A stretch of 64,000 nt of DNA, taken from positions 2,480,001 through 2,544,000 of the forward strand of contig JAGTJL010000002.1 in assembly GCA_020746875.1 (NCBI GenBank). The letters run 5' to 3'. Of this stretch, positions 44,973 through 57,463 are shown in pieces. Position numbers and translations under genes: made by a program. A model generated the notes under the pieces. That model ran no database searches and was not told where the DNA came from. It saw nothing but the letters and a program-made list of their open reading frames with translations. Position 1 is the first letter of the stretch; every line of letters begins with the position of its first letter. This DNA comes from Rhexocercosporidium sp. MPI-PUGE-AT-0058 (taxonomy: Eukaryota > Ascomycota > Leotiomycetes > Helotiales).

Positions 44973-47900
44973 ATGGCCCTTGAGGCCGGCAGACAGTCGG
45001 TCTCTCCCACAAGCTCTGGGAGAGCTTCGCCAGTTCCAAGGAAATGGAGAAACCAGCTAGGCTCTGGTATAGCATTCCAATCGCTCTGGGGCTGTTTGTA
45101 CTAATCTGGTCCTAGATGAGCCTTTAAGCAAAGACAAAGCATTCCGCAGATATGCCTCTGGTGTGGAGAGATCGCTCTCATTATTCGATACAGCTTTACA
45201 AGAATGGGCAGACTACATTTCCTTTTTGGGACGGCTGTTGAAGGTATGGTCTAGATTCCTCGTCCTAGTAGATGGAATGCTGACAATGCCAGTCTCTCCA
45301 AGCCCATCCCAAGGACATCAAAGCTGTTCCCTCAAAAGCAATTGTCGCAAAACGTCTTGCACAGTGCTTGAACCCTGCCCTACCTTCCGGTGTACACCAA
45401 AAGGCCCTCGAAGTCTATGCTTTTATATTCTCCATGATAGGAAGAGATGCGCTGTCAAACGACCTGCCTCTATACCTCCCAGGCCTCTCGTCAACACTTT
45501 CGTTTGCATCCCTCTCCGTGCGAACACCATTTTTAGAACTACTCGAAAAGTATCTCCTCCGATTAGGTCCTAGATCCCTTCGTCCAGCTCTGAAAGCTAT
45601 CATACTTGCGCTGCTTCCTGGTCTTGAAGAAGAGAATAGCGAGGAATTCGAACGGACTCTCAAACTTTTGGACGGTTTCAAACACGCCTTAAGACCAGGG
45701 AACACCGAGGATCTTGGGGAAAATCATAGCAGCGGGGACGAATACTTTTGGCAGTGCTTTTTTCTTGCAGCCATAACAAGCAATGGCCGACGGCAGGGCG
45801 CTCTCTCATATTTGGTTCGCAACTTGCCAAAACTTAGCCAATCTCTTTCCCCTGAATCGATAACTGCACCTGCCATCGGATCTCAAAAAGAAGAAGAATC
45901 AGCGAGGCGTTTAGGAGAAATTGTGACCTCTCCCGAACCCGGTCTCTTACTGCGGTGTTTTGCTGCTGGTCTAGGTGATGAACAACTCTTAATTCAGCGA
46001 GGGTTTCTTGATCTACTTGTCACACATCTACCTCTACATTCTCATGTTCTTCAGAAACGAGTGAAGGGTGAAGATCTGGAGCTTTTGATTACGGCCGCAG
46101 CCGGTGTAGTCTCACGCAGGGAAATGAGTCTCAATCGGCGTCTATGGACTTGGCTGCTGGGTCCGGAGCCTACAAACAACGATGGCGAGGGAGGACCAGA
46201 ATCTCCAACTTCTGTGATAGGTGATCCTCTCGGGTCATCGCCGTCTTCGAGAACGCGGTATTTTGAAGAGTTCGGTCTACAGCCGTTGGTACAAGCACTA
46301 CTGAAACTGATTGCACGAGACTCGGCAAATGCGGTGGAGCGAGCCCGACCATTTCGAATATGTCTTTCCTTGATGGATAGATGGGAAATTGGAGGTCTCG
46401 TAGTGCCTGACATATTTTTACCTGTCGTAGACAGTGTTCGCAAGTACAAAGATGTCGCAGCTACAAAAGCAGACTTCTCGGAGGTGCTTCGTAGTGCCAG
46501 TGTCTTCTTCGACGGTGTTGAGAGTGGACTGATATGGGGAGAGATACTTGGATTGATCGCGCAAGCCATTGGTGCTGGCGATTTCTCCACAGCTGAGAGA
46601 ATTGACAAGCTCTCTTTAGTGAACTTCATCATCGCGCATTTCAATGTACGAGAAGAGGAGATGCTCATGATACACGCGCCATTGACAACTTTGACACTCC
46701 TTACATTGCTGGAAGATGCAAAAGGAAAAGCAGAGCAGCAAGGTGTTAAATCTGGAGCTCCAGAAACCGTGACAAGACTAGCTCTGAGCATAGCTATGGA
46801 TCTGGTCGATCTCATCCCAGAAAGAGCTTTCCAAACCCGGCCCTCGACAAGTCAGTCGACGTCTACCTCTCTCTCGGAGAATTCGATGCGACAACTTTCG
46901 AATTCTGAAATACTGCGCAAGATTAAGACATTTTATGTCCAGGACCAAGGGAATCTAGATGCTTTTCCACCACCATACTCATCCCATGATGTGAGCGAGC
47001 TTCTCATGCGCGAAGTTGGCAGCATAACTTGCCAAAGCCTGTCTGGTTCAGTATCAAGTGCTGATGCTGGTATCAAAAGCAAGCTATTGGTGATGATGGT
47101 TGCCAAAGTCGCAAAAGCTGTTAGCCTGGATATATCAAAGCTCCTTTTGTCGATGCAAGAGAAGTTGAAGGCTTCGTCACAACTCCCGTTCGTGACTTTT
47201 AGTTCGATAGCCTCTCTTGCCACCAATCTATACTCGACATCATATATTTCCGCAACAGAGTTGTCTGAACTAGTCAGTCCTCTGGTACGCCATGCATGGT
47301 CCTATCTATCAGCCTCTCATCCTAAGTATCACGTGGAAACCGTTCGGTGTCTTTGGCAACTTCAAACGGCATTGTCAGTCTCAAATCGTGAAATCGAGGC
47401 TGCTATATGCTCCATGATGGTCGAAAAGGATATAAATGGCACTTTTGCTGTTCGAAATGGGGATTCCGGTAGAAGCTTCACTGTACTCTGGACGCATACC
47501 ATGCAAGATACCGCAGCTCACATGGATCGAAGAACCTCGAAAACATCGACTCAAGAGACCAAAACACCGACAAGGCTCCTGGGAGTTGCACATTATGAAG
47601 TGATGCTCTCTAGGCCATTGTTCCTGCTACTCGACTCACTTCTCGACGAACGAACGCAGCTCTTTATGACTGTGAGAACTTGGCTTCAGAGCCTTGTGGG
47701 CATTGACAGGTACGTATGGTATTGGAAATACTATACCTGACTAACACCTTTCAGACTATTCCATCTTCTCGTGTCAAAATTTTCGAACTTTACCTTTCTC
47801 CAAAGCCTCTCAGAGGAAGGCTCTAGTTATCAGGATAGTGCAGTGCAGAAATACAGCAGCGAGGATGATTTAGATCAGTGTTTGTACTATCTCCGCACAG

Positions 47901-50841
47901 TGTCAAACATGTTACGCTGGTCATCGGACAGTATGTGGGCTGCTCTCGCAGAGAACAGCATTTCAACCGATGCCAGCTACCCTTCGCTTTACCAAATCAG
48001 TATGTCCTATACCACCTCGAAATTTACATTTCCTAACTTTTTTTTAGCTGGTCGTGATGGGGAGATCACACTTCTCGAATTCTTTTTGCACGTCTGTCTG
48101 CGTGCAATTTCTGGAAGTACTGGCACAGAAAAACCCGAAGAGTCCCGTATCAGCCAATTTCACCGCACTGCCCTGACTACGCTCCATCAAATTCTCTTGA
48201 GTCCATACTCACTTCCTCTGGCGGAGCTTCAACTGGAAAATGTGTTGATCGTTCGATTAACACAGTCGCTCGATAGCCCTGATCCTTTTATTCAGGTGCT
48301 GTTATTAGATGTGGTGTTTGATGCACTTAAACTTCGCAACACGTCTAGACCAACACTTGCCCCACCTTTGTCACCAACATCAGAACACAAACGATCACTC
48401 GTAGACACTCCCCAGAACAGTAGACTTTCACTAACGACAGACCGTAACGAGCATTACTCTTCGCCAAGTTTACCACCTCCACCTCCGGCGCTGGTGAAGT
48501 GTCTTCAATCGGGATTTTCAGCTCCGAGTAGCCGACCCGTTTTGGACAGCTGGGTCAGCTTTCTCACAGAGTGCCTACCGTTATATTCCGATACCATTTT
48601 CCAGATATTGATCCCGCTTGTCGAGACACTTTGCACACAGGTCGGGAGTACTTTCAATGATTTGCAGGAGACCTTCAAGAGTTCTGGCGCAATTGCCAAT
48701 GACTCTGCTGCCCCAGAGTCAACGCTTATTTCCCTTCTAAACGGCCTTGAGCATGTCCTTGCCCGAGGTCATGATCGACTATTGCAAGATGAAATGAAGA
48801 CCCCTCAGGCCAAAAGTCCAGAACAGCCGCAAGGTTTCTTTGGCAACATGGTGTCTGGAGTTTTCGCATCGGAGACACCACAGGCAAGGAGTGCTACAGC
48901 CAATAACCGACTTACTGTTCTTCTTTCGTTCCAGGACGCTGTCCGAATTTGCTTTCTGATCTGGTCATGGGGTGGCAAGAGTGGGTCTACGCAGGATGCA
49001 GATTCAGCAGCTTCATTTAACTATACTTCTTTGCGAATGAGAAATCGAGCTAGGAGACTCCTGGAACATCTTTTTGCCGCAGAAGCTCTCGAGTGTCTGG
49101 AGACCGTCGTCGAGATCTGGCAAAAGTCTGCCAAAGGACCTAACGACCTGAAATCGCCAGTAGTCTTCAATCTTCTGCATGTGCTTGATGGCTCCAGGCC
49201 AAAGCATACCATACCAGCAATATTCAACGCAATTTACAGTCGCACCAATCCCTCTGCTCTAGACCCTGCCCGAAAGTCAACACTGACAGCCTCTCTGAGC
49301 GACACGGATCTCGTTGTATTTTTGGTAGAGTACGCTCGATCATTGGAAGATGACGCTATGGATGAAATATGGACGGACTGTATGACATTCTTGAAAGATA
49401 TACTAGCAAACCCATTTCCACATCGACAGACCTTACCAAGTCTACTGGAATTTGCAGCCATATTAGGCGAGAAAGTCGACAATACGAATTTCGGGGAGCA
49501 AAAGAGGATGAGAAGGGAACTAGGAGTGAGTGGAACTATATTCTCAACAATGAAACTCAACTAACAGCGTAGGATTTGTTTCTCCGACTTCTCGCAGCGA
49601 TATTCACGACTCGCCCCATGGGATTCGTAGATGGTACTCCTGAAGGTGATGATCGTGGTTCGTCAAGGCCCGACGATATCGTTGGAATATTGGCCTCCAT
49701 TGCTCCCAATCTTCCCAAGATTCTGGTTGAACCCGACCGTATTCTTGCAGCAGCGAATACAATTTCTGCCAGTGTCATTGGGCCGACCTTCAAATCTAAG
49801 TCCTTCCCAGAGAACATTTCCAAGAGTACATTGGTACTGCTCTATCAACTAGCAAGACTACCAAATACTCAAAAGACATGGAGGAAGGATATCAGCGATG
49901 CTTTTAACGATGCCAGATTCTTCGCAAACTCCGTGCCACTCATTGAGAGCGACTGGCTCCCGCTTTTGAAGCAATGGACTCTAAGCGACAAGGAGAGAAT
50001 GCCCGAATTACTTTCTCGCCTCCTCCCGCCATCCACAGCTGGAATTGTCTTCGGAGTTGGAGCTACATCGGCTAGACTCGAGGCAGATAGGAAAACTCAG
50101 CTCAATCTGCGCCGTATCGCTACCCTTGTCCTTGCAACGATGAACGACAATTTCGTGGGCGATGTTCCTCTTATGCAAGAGAAGATTGTAGAATTACTCG
50201 CAGCCTCGACGACCTCTTCACCATCATCTACCACTCGAGCGGACATTTACCTTCTCCTCCGTGCTCTAGCTCTGAAGACATCGGCTGTGCACCTCGCCAC
50301 CCTATGGCCGATCGTGAACGCGGAGTTGCACGCCGCCATCTCGTCTGTCGTGGCGCCTGATCACAGTGCCGCTTCGGAGACTTTTAACAACAACTCGATT
50401 CTGCAAGCTTGCAAGCTTCTAGACACATTACTGTGCATCGCACCGGACGACTTCCAACTGCACGAATGGCTCTTCATCACCGACACAATCGATGCGGTGT
50501 ACCGGCCTTCCCATTTCTACCCTGTCGCCCTCATCGACGAACTGTCTGAGGAACTCGGCTCCACAGCACTCTCATCAGCGGTTCATACCGAATCCGCAGC
50601 CGTGCAGGCAGCAAACGGCACAAGTCGCAGACCACTTCTAGGACCAGGGGGCATAAGCGACGAAGGGACATGGGAGAGGAAAGATGAGTTGGTAGGTAAG
50701 GTATTAAGACCGTTCTTCAGCCAGCTCAGCATTTTCGCGTTTGAGAGCACGTACTCGATGAGTGTGCCTGATTGGGAGGCTTGTAGGATGGGGCTTTTGA
50801 GGGATTTGTTTGATGAGAAAAGCATTGTTAAGGCGTTGTAG
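44973..50841 (+). CDS. DOP1: DOP1/Dopey family endosome-Golgi trafficking protein
   Basis: Large cytosolic protein that, with the Mon2/Neo1 system in yeast, supports endosome-to-Golgi recycling and cell morphogenesis. Six exons: 44973-45066, 45116-45243, 45293-47709, 47755-47999, 48048-49525 and 49573-50841, giving 1876 residues (yeast Dop1 1698). The conserved Dopey N-terminus is clear (DKAFRRYASGVERSLSLFDT, then ISFLGRLLK), with the helical-repeat pattern QCLNPALPSGVHQKALEVYA just after. The rest is alpha-solenoid-like, with hydrophobic heptads; the C-terminal region contains a leucine-rich helix (LLRALALKTSAVHLATLWPI), typical of the family. The first intron places the start at MALEAGRQSVSPTSSG. 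Every exon junction keeps frame, including the short fourth exon. No internal stop. Confidence 0.94.
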
Positions 50842-51486
50842 ATGGGGGAGGGCAGAGGTTGAAAAATGATTCACTTTCTACATTTCGTTGCTCTACTTGA
50901 TGTGATGTCTAGAACTCAGCTACGATCATGTTTTAGCCAATCAATCGTCAGATAAGTACAAATGTCATGCATTGCCAGTTCTAATGCCTGAAGTTACAGG
51001 CAATCTTGAGGCAAACCACCTGTCGACCAGGGGTACGAGTCCTGACTTCGAAGCAGGCAACCGCAGGGCGACTGACAACCAAGACATACCAGTCATACTC
51101 TAATTCGACTCGTAGCTTAAAACCTCACAAGATATACTCGCATGTTGCAAACCGGAAACGCACATTTTGTCTCTTGACTTTTCACTGTTCCTTTCTCTGG
51201 ACTTTGATTGTTTGTTCAATTGTAGAAGCCTTTGAGCTAATGTGAGCCTGCCTTACGCCTCAGGAACATGCAGAGCGACGTGCAACAAAACTTCTCAGTG
51301 GAGTGCGCCGCTGCCAAAGGTGGGAATAGCTACCTACACCTCAGGCTTCAAGGCACGATTTTCCCCTCTCCCCGTCTCTTCCCCACTCTGCTGCCCAGTT
51401 GGTTCCCTGCCAATTCCATTGCGAGTCTCAAGCTTCTTCCATTCTTCCTCGTGAAATTAGTGTGCCATCTTCTGTAATTTTTGTTT
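50842..51486. other. Intergenic region between convergent DOP1 and TGS1
   Basis: 645 bp between two 3' ends. Three overlapping small plus-strand frames (51006-51477) show no recognisable protein. Nothing else supported. Confidence 0.5.
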
Positions 51487-52340
51487 TCACGAAGTAGAAA
51501 GAGCCGGAATATAAGCCACCATCGCCTTACTCGCGCCATAAACACAATACTGCACGACCTCGATCTTCTTCTCCTCTGGCGCCAGCCTCGCAATCTGTCT
51601 CAGGTCACTCCCTCGCGGTAAGTAAAGCGCCGAATCCATACCCTTCACAACCTCATGGATCTGCTCAATGGAATACGGTTGCATCTTGCTCAGATTAAAG
51701 ATATCGCCCTCCATGTAGCGCGGCCCTCCCCACGGTGGCGAAGCGAAGACCACAGTCTGCGCGGGATCGATCGATGAGGAGTTCTGCGCGAGGTAGGCGA
51801 AGGAGTCGGAGTTGATCCAGGTTATCTGCTCGGCGACGCCGTAGATGGCTGCGTTGTGTTGCGCGCAAGCTATCACGGAGGCGTCTTTCTCGATAGCGAT
51901 TATTTGACTCCAGCGTTCTGATAGAGCGAAGGCGATTACGTTCCCGCCGGCCCCGGCGAACATGTCGATTAGGATTGTTTTGCTTGGGTGGATGAGGGTT
52001 GCGAAGTCTTCTGCTACTTTGCTGGGGGCTGTTAGTAGATGTTTGTGTTTGAGGAGACGGGCAGGCAAACTTACTTTGCGACTGGCTCGGGAGTGACGCC
52101 GAACCAGGCATCGTCGGTCATGTAGATTCCTTCGTTGTAGAGTGACCAGATGCTGAATCGCTGTTGCCAATACCTAAATTTGAATGAGCAAGACTACTGC
52201 AGCAAGACGAGTCAAACTTACTTCTGGATGTCATATTCAACTTGACTTAATTTCGTGTAGTGGTGGCACTTGTCAGTCAACTCGAAAATCTGAGATCCTT
52301 GGTCTGGCGACGCCTCTTGAACCTCCATTGCGCTTGGCAT
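51487..52340 (-). CDS. TGS1: Trimethylguanosine synthase (TGS1), cap hypermethylase
   Basis: SAM-dependent methyltransferase that converts the m7G cap of snRNA and snoRNA to the 2,2,7-trimethyl form; nucleolar in yeast. Three exons: 52340-52222, 52173-52075 and 52021-51487, giving 250 residues, a minimal Tgs1 core. N-terminal helix DKCHHYTKLSQVEYDIQK followed by YWQQRFSIW and the FGVTPEPVA substrate-lid segment; SAM motif I DMFAGAGGN at 92-100; catalytic SPPWGG at 167-172, identical to the human and yeast motif. The upstream in-frame ATG at 52340 gives MPSAMEVQEASPDQG; a second Met at residue 5 is an alternative start. The extra N-terminal domain of animal Tgs1 is absent, as in other fungi. 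Confidence 0.94.
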
Positions 52341-52411
52341 TATGACTATGAAATCGATAGTCTGTGAGAGTTGCTTCCAGGTATCAGGTAGGTACTGTTA
52401 TTTGGTAGGGA

Positions 52412-53390
52412 TTATCCGCTTGCGTCCAAATCTTCGTCAGAGCTTGCTTCTGATTCCCAAGGTGCAGGTGGAGTGAAGATGATTGAGGGATGGTGTGAAG
52501 AAGTAAGGCTGGTGGGGAGACAGTCGAGGGAGTTCGGTTTGTCACGGCCCTCTCGTGACTTAGGAGTATGACCTTTGGCTCGATGACTCGCTCTCAACCA
52601 CAACTTCCTCTCCACTTTCTTCAACTCTTTCAGAATCCCAAGTTGGTCTAGGTGGGATTGCGAAGCGATTTCTCGAAGGCGAATCGTTCGGCACGCAGTT
52701 GCTTTTTCGGTGTTCGGCCTAACCTGAGACGTAGTTTCTTTAAGATGACTAGTTTCGTGAAAGGTGCAGCTAGAGATAGAGATAGAGAAGGATAAGGGTA
52801 GGCTTTGGGTGGCCTTGCTGCGCTGTTCGAGGTTGGCTCTGAGAAGACAGCCTCTGCTTCTGATTCTGGCGTGCCAGGAGTGCCAGAAGGCTTTCCCTCA
52901 AATATTAAGATCTCTGCTGTTTCAGAGTCTGTAGAGATTTTCTTCCTTCCGTGATGAATGCTTTTGTTCGATCCTGGGTGTGTTCACGTGGCTGTGATTC
53001 GATCACAACTTCAACAGAGCTCGATTTCGGGATCTCTGTCACCTTACGATAGCGTGTTCGTCTGACAGGACTACCCTCCAAAAACTCGGTCTTCGGTCTG
53101 TCCTGGCCTGTAGATCTCAAAAGTTCCCAAAGTTCTCGTTCTTTGCACTGCGAACGACGTTTTTTTGTCGTTCTTCCAAAATCTGTGTAGCAAGTGCAGA
53201 TCTTGTTTGCATTGATGGGCTGAGATCAAGGTGTTGGAATCCGAGGTAGTGATACAGCGTCTTTAGATGACAATGGTGGCTGAGATTCTGTCCACCTGTT
53301 CGACGAGGTACACCGATAGGCAAGGCAGTTGGATTTAGAACGAGAGGACGTACTGCGTTACCGACTCTCCAACACCGGACTATGCAATGT
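52412..53390 (-). CDS. Probable spliced gene, structure unresolved (possibly decayed)
   Basis: Coding-like signal runs through this interval on the minus strand but changes frame several times. Best supported pieces: a segment from about 53219 to 52988 with KERELWELLRSTGQ and SPVRRTRYRKVTEIPKSSSV; a well-formed 59-bp intron at 52987-52929 (donor GTGAAC, acceptor CTACAG) joining it in frame to SETAEILIFEGKPSGTPGTP, then ESEAEAVFSEP; a downstream segment with RPTWDSERVEESGEEVVVES; and a last piece ending ESEASSDEDLDASG with a stop at 52414-52412. Joins between the last three pieces are not clear: candidate introns have weak donors, and a frameshift is an alternative. The upstream part (53390-53220) also looks coding (NPTALPIGVPRRTGGQ). 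The composition is charged and Ser/Pro-rich, with no domain I know. It lies directly upstream of TGS1 in the same direction. I am confident that there is or was a gene, not in its exon map. Confidence 0.4.
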
Positions 53391-54434
53391 TAATATATTG
53401 ATCTCCGTGTAGAATAATACAAATAGATCCATACTTACATCTCTCTTGTTCTTTTCTAAGACACACCTTCGTTACTTACTCGTCCACGAGAAATAAATGT
53501 GTTCATCCATCTCAAGAAGAGTTGATTGAGCTCGGACCACTTCCAGACTAACTACTTTTAGACTAGCCTTCTCACGACTTTAACCTCAACGACGACGTCT
53601 CTCCAACCTCGTCATAAGCAAGATTATTTCTCCTTTAGATTTAGGAATCTCGAATGCGTTAAATATACCTTGGTAGATATTTCGAAAAGCCGCCCGTGAG
53701 TCTGGGCAATAATGACTCCCGTCGTTCTTTCCCCGTGTACATGTACTAAGGACGACCCTCAGCACCCTTTCGGTTCTGTCGCTCTAGTAAATCAAGTCCC
53801 CATAAAATGGCTCTTCTCTCTTTTATTCCGACGAAGGAAATTGAGATGCATGGGGAGAATTTATAGTATGTACTCTTGCTGCCATCCACCATTTTATATA
53901 GGTAGCACCGATCTATGATGTCGCAGTCACATATTAGCCGAGTAATCCAAACACAGCCCGAGCAAGATTATTTGAATTCATCTCATTTCTTCTGTCATTC
54001 TCGCCACAGATCTCCTGGACTCTATTTACAAATATCCACTGCGGGACTACCTGCCTCAGCAAATCTCAACAAGCAAGCGAGCAAGCAGGTGCAAGGTAGA
54101 CAGAAGTCAGATGTCGTCGAATATCCCTTTCCCCCCAGCCGCCAAAAAGAGAAAAGAGATCCAGTACTAGAATGTACCGAATGCAGATGAACGCCTCTAT
54201 GCAAACCGCATAATCATCAGCGCAGGAAAAATTCAACCTATTATGCCCTTCCTTTCTCCCTTTCCTGATGTGCCTGCCGTATTCTTTCTTTTTCGCGCCC
54301 GCTATGCCATATCTGCCCAAAACAGAATAGAGAATGAACGCCATTCAATTCAAATTTTCGCTCAGCCAGAGTATCGAAGCCAGAACGCCGCGCCAAAGAA
54401 TCCACAATTCAAATCAAATCTCAATTCCAACTTC
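53391..54434. other. Intergenic region downstream of RRN3
   Basis: About 1 kb between the unresolved gene's 5' end and the RRN3 stop. Small open frames (53712-53918, 53915-54190, 54243-54570) are unconvincing. No RNA gene recognised. Confidence 0.45.
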
Positions 54435-56534
54435 TCAATCCTCATCATCCCCATCCGTCGCCGTGTCATCATCGTCCACATCCACATCGTCCTCGCCATC
54501 TTCCTCGCCTGACTCATCATCCGAGTCGTCTTCCTGGTTCAATCCAGGGATGCTCTTCCACTGCACGTAATCCCCTTCGATCCATCGTTTGCTGACGGGT
54601 AGTTGGTACGGATCGAATGGGAAGTAGGCGTCAAGCTGATGCCAGCTCTCGTTGTTTCCGCCATTGCCCGTATCTCTCAGCGCACCGTTGCCTTGGCCAG
54701 AAGAGTACTGACTGAGGCGGATCCGCTTGTTGGTCTCAAGTAGCGGATACACGTACATGAAGCGTAGATGATGAGCTATCTTCGCAAACTCCGCGACGAT
54801 AGGGGGAGAGCAGATTTTGAGAGGATTGAGTTTAGAGTAGATGGTTCGGGTGAGTGTGTCCTTGATTCCAGGTGCCCAAGTGAGGTCCTGTCCGATGAAT
54901 GCAGCGGGGTCTTCCTCTTCCGAGATATCGGTGGAGGTGATGAGATCTCTCCATCTGAAGCAGAATATATACAGCATGGCCTGTGTCATGGCGTAGAATG
55001 TGCTGTATCGCTTCAGATCCGGACCGCGGCATGTGAGCTCGTTGTCAGTCCGGATGACGTCCAAGTTCTTGCCAATAAATTCGAAGACTGTGCGGATGAC
55101 ATGCGTTGGGACATGAGCACCTCTTGCAACAAAGCTTGCTAGGTAAGCCGCCGAAGATTGTCTCAGCACTGCAGGTCGGCTTGATTGGAAAGCAAGTTGT
55201 ACACAGGTACCCGCGAACTGATCGACGAGATGTTCTGCCGTTTGTGCAAAGTGAAAGAGGAGAAATTGTGTATGTCGGGACCGATATGTTGGAAGTATGA
55301 TGTTGGAGAAATGTCCGAGTAGGGTCTCGAACATTGAGGCGGCCTCGACACTGTTTGGGTCCGCGAAATATGGACTGTAGATTGTAAATAGTAGGTCGAG
55401 TATGGCATCCATTTTTTCGACATTCGCTTGGACCTCCTTTATCCGTTTGGCATCGGCGTGGATATCTTCGTCGCTAGTGACTGAGTCTGCATCACTGTCC
55501 GAATCCTCTCCATCTTCGTCATCGTCGCGGGAAGGGGTCAGTGAGATAGCTTGCACGATTGCGGCTGCAACCTCGTCGTCCAAGTCGTCGAGATCCACCT
55601 GCATTTGCACATCAATCTTGACCAGACGATCCGTAATTAGAGCAAAAGTGTCCGACTTGAGCTCTGGCGCATACTCGATCAGACGCATCAGGTTGTCAAT
55701 GTATGTAACATGGATCTTCTTCGTTTCGTCCGAGAAGGGAAATTTCGTAGCGAGGATAGGTGATAAGATGCCACTGGCCGAGGGGATAAGCCGTAGCAGG
55801 TACTTCAACGCAACATGAACTCGGGAAGTTAACTGGTCTCGATTTACATCAGGGCAGCCTGGCAGTCGTCCACTTGATAGTCGAACTGAAGAAGGCATTA
55901 GCTCTTGATTGCTCGCCATGACGAGGAATGTCTTACCTCCATAAAAGTGCCCCACCAACATTCCCAGTACCATGCCAACGTACGCACCCTGGGCACTGGC
56001 CAAACTCCCCAAGAACTGGACATATGCCTTCACGAAAGGTTCGTCTCTACCCATCCACTCGCATGCGAGAAGTGCCTTGACCAAACCATTACAGTTCTTG
56101 TTCAGCAGCGACGTGTAGCTGGTCAGCGCAACCAGGTATGTCTTCAGATCCACACTCGACCCCTCCCCCTCCTCCTCATCTTCCCCTCTCCTCGGCGCAA
56201 ACATCTCCTTGATATTATCATACCCCTCACTGCCGCCCTGATTCTTGACATGAGCCTCGATCGAGCGCTTTACCTCCGCTCGTACGGAGTCCAAACTCCT
56301 GCCTTTCGCCTGGTACGCCTCCATGACTTTCTCCTCGACCGTCGGGTTGAATGTGACTCGGGCTCTCTTGCTCGGACTGGGCGGGACTGACATCAAGTCT
56401 GCATCGAGTCCAGCATCCTCGGATTTGCGGATCGTGCCAGAGAGCGTGGCTCGTCGAAGGAGCGGTTTGCTTGGTTTTGGTGGAGGCGCCGAAGCTGATG
56501 CTGAGGGCCGGGCGCTAGAGACGAGTGATACCAT
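54435..56534 (-). CDS. RRN3: RNA polymerase I initiation factor RRN3 (TIF-IA)
   Basis: Factor that activates Pol I and tethers it to the rDNA core factor; nucleolar and growth-regulated. Two exons: 56534-55937 and 55885-54435, giving 682 residues. The intervening 51 bp is divisible by three and has no stop, so the locus also reads as one 699-residue frame, but GTAAG at its 5' end and TTCAG at its 3' end, together with the non-family sequence it would insert, show it is an intron. HEAT-repeat-like helical core with YVALTSYTSLL-type segments, ACEWMGRDEPFVKAYVQFLG and the conserved block RAFQ-like LAFQSSRPAVLRQSSAAYLA. The acidic insert DDDEDGEDSDSDAD in the middle and an acidic C-terminus (DVDVDDDDTATDGDDED) are typical. 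C-terminal FPFDPYQLPVSKRWIE matches the Rrn3 end. Confidence 0.93.
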   Translation of the reverse strand: MVSLVSSARPSASASAPPPKPSKPLLRRATLSGTIRKSEDAGLDADLMSVPPSPSKRARVTFNPTVEEKVMEAYQAKGRSLDSVRAEVKRSIEAHVKNQGGSEGYDNIKEMFAPRRGEDEEEGEGSSVDLKTYLVALTSYTSLLNKNCNGLVKALLACEWMGRDEPFVKAYVQFLGSLASAQGAYVGMVLGMLVGHFYGGKTFLVMASNQELMPSSVRLSSGRLPGCPDVNRDQLTSRVHVALKYLLRLIPSASGILSPILATKFPFSDETKKIHVTYIDNLMRLIEYAPELKSDTFALITDRLVKIDVQMQVDLDDLDDEVAAAIVQAISLTPSRDDDEDGEDSDSDADSVTSDEDIHADAKRIKEVQANVEKMDAILDLLFTIYSPYFADPNSVEAASMFETLLGHFSNIILPTYRSRHTQFLLFHFAQTAEHLVDQFAGTCVQLAFQSSRPAVLRQSSAAYLASFVARGAHVPTHVIRTVFEFIGKNLDVIRTDNELTCRGPDLKRYSTFYAMTQAMLYIFCFRWRDLITSTDISEEEDPAAFIGQDLTWAPGIKDTLTRTIYSKLNPLKICSPPIVAEFAKIAHHLRFMYVYPLLETNKRIRLSQYSSGQGNGALRDTGNGGNNESWHQLDAYFPFDPYQLPVSKRWIEGDYVQWKSIPGLNQEDDSDDESGEEDGEDDVDVDDDDTATDGDDED

Positions 56535-57463
56535 GGCGAGACCACGACTCCTCCTTGAGCTAAAGAAGATCTGCTGCTATCATGGGACTGCGTATGGATA
56601 TTTCGAGAGTAAGTAGTGGTCGAAGGCGTGTTGCTGGGTCGTGGTGTTGTAGCGAAGAAACGGGTGGCTGCCTTTGAAATAATTTTGGTATCCCCGCTAG
56701 CTCACGCGATAGATCTGCAGGGTTATGTGGGGACCAGTCGTAGTTCACAGCTTGAACTTTAAATCCATTGCATTTGAGTGATTACTTCAAATATTTTCAA
56801 ACAAATCGCAAACCCACTCAAGAATTCAACTCGTAAATGCAACTCGCTCGTTTACTTCTTAGGATATATGACTGCTGGAAAGAATCAAAGTTATCGGCAA
56901 GCATTACCACGAAAACCACAAAAGCCACCAATTCGTTGTGGCATTTGGATGCAGGGCTCATCATTCGATAAAGTGACAAAGACAATTCAAATATGCCATC
57001 TAGTTGCCAAGAATTTCAAAGGCGGCAACGATGTGTGTAATTTGCCATAGCAAGGTCACGCCGGTAAAGGGGATCAGAGGATCGCCCTCAATCAGAGAAG
57101 AATGTTCCGAGGCAAAAGGATACTATATTGACACGCGAGGACTGTTTATCCTACACCCATACCTATCTGTTCTTGCTGCTCGTAAGATTACCATCGTCCA
57201 TGGATCTCCGAGCTAACTGTTGGTGACTGACTGTTGCTCACAAGAGCGAAGAAATCTAACAAAAACACCCTATACTTTTTTGCCCATTTCCTTCATGTAC
57301 AGACCATAGATATCTCAAGAGCCAACCCTCATCCCAGCCAGCCATACCTACCATCAAATCCAATACCCTAGTCAATACACACGCAGAACTTAGAACCCTT
57401 CCCATCCAGCCGTCAAGAACAACTCCCATACGCCAATTTGCTTTGGTGAGAGCCGCTGGGATC
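56535..57463. other. Intergenic region between RRN3 and HAP3
   Basis: 929 bp with the RRN3 promoter and HAP3 3' region; open frames are short and unconvincing. Nothing recognised. Confidence 0.5.

Noticed and set aside
46051..46815. A 254-codon antisense frame inside DOP1, and similar ones in NUP159 (12795-13394) and KEL3 (21612-22226)
   Set aside because: All lie opposite well-supported coding exons and have compositionally biased translations with no motifs.
53160..53166. A7 run that forms the slippery heptamer A-AAA-AAC in frame with an upstream ATG at 53212, suggesting programmed -1 frameshifting into KERELWELLR
   Set aside because: The downstream frame is itself open further upstream, to an acceptor-like CTCAG at about 53220, so ordinary splicing explains it. 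Programmed frameshifting is very rare in fungal nuclear genes and no stimulatory structure was obvious.
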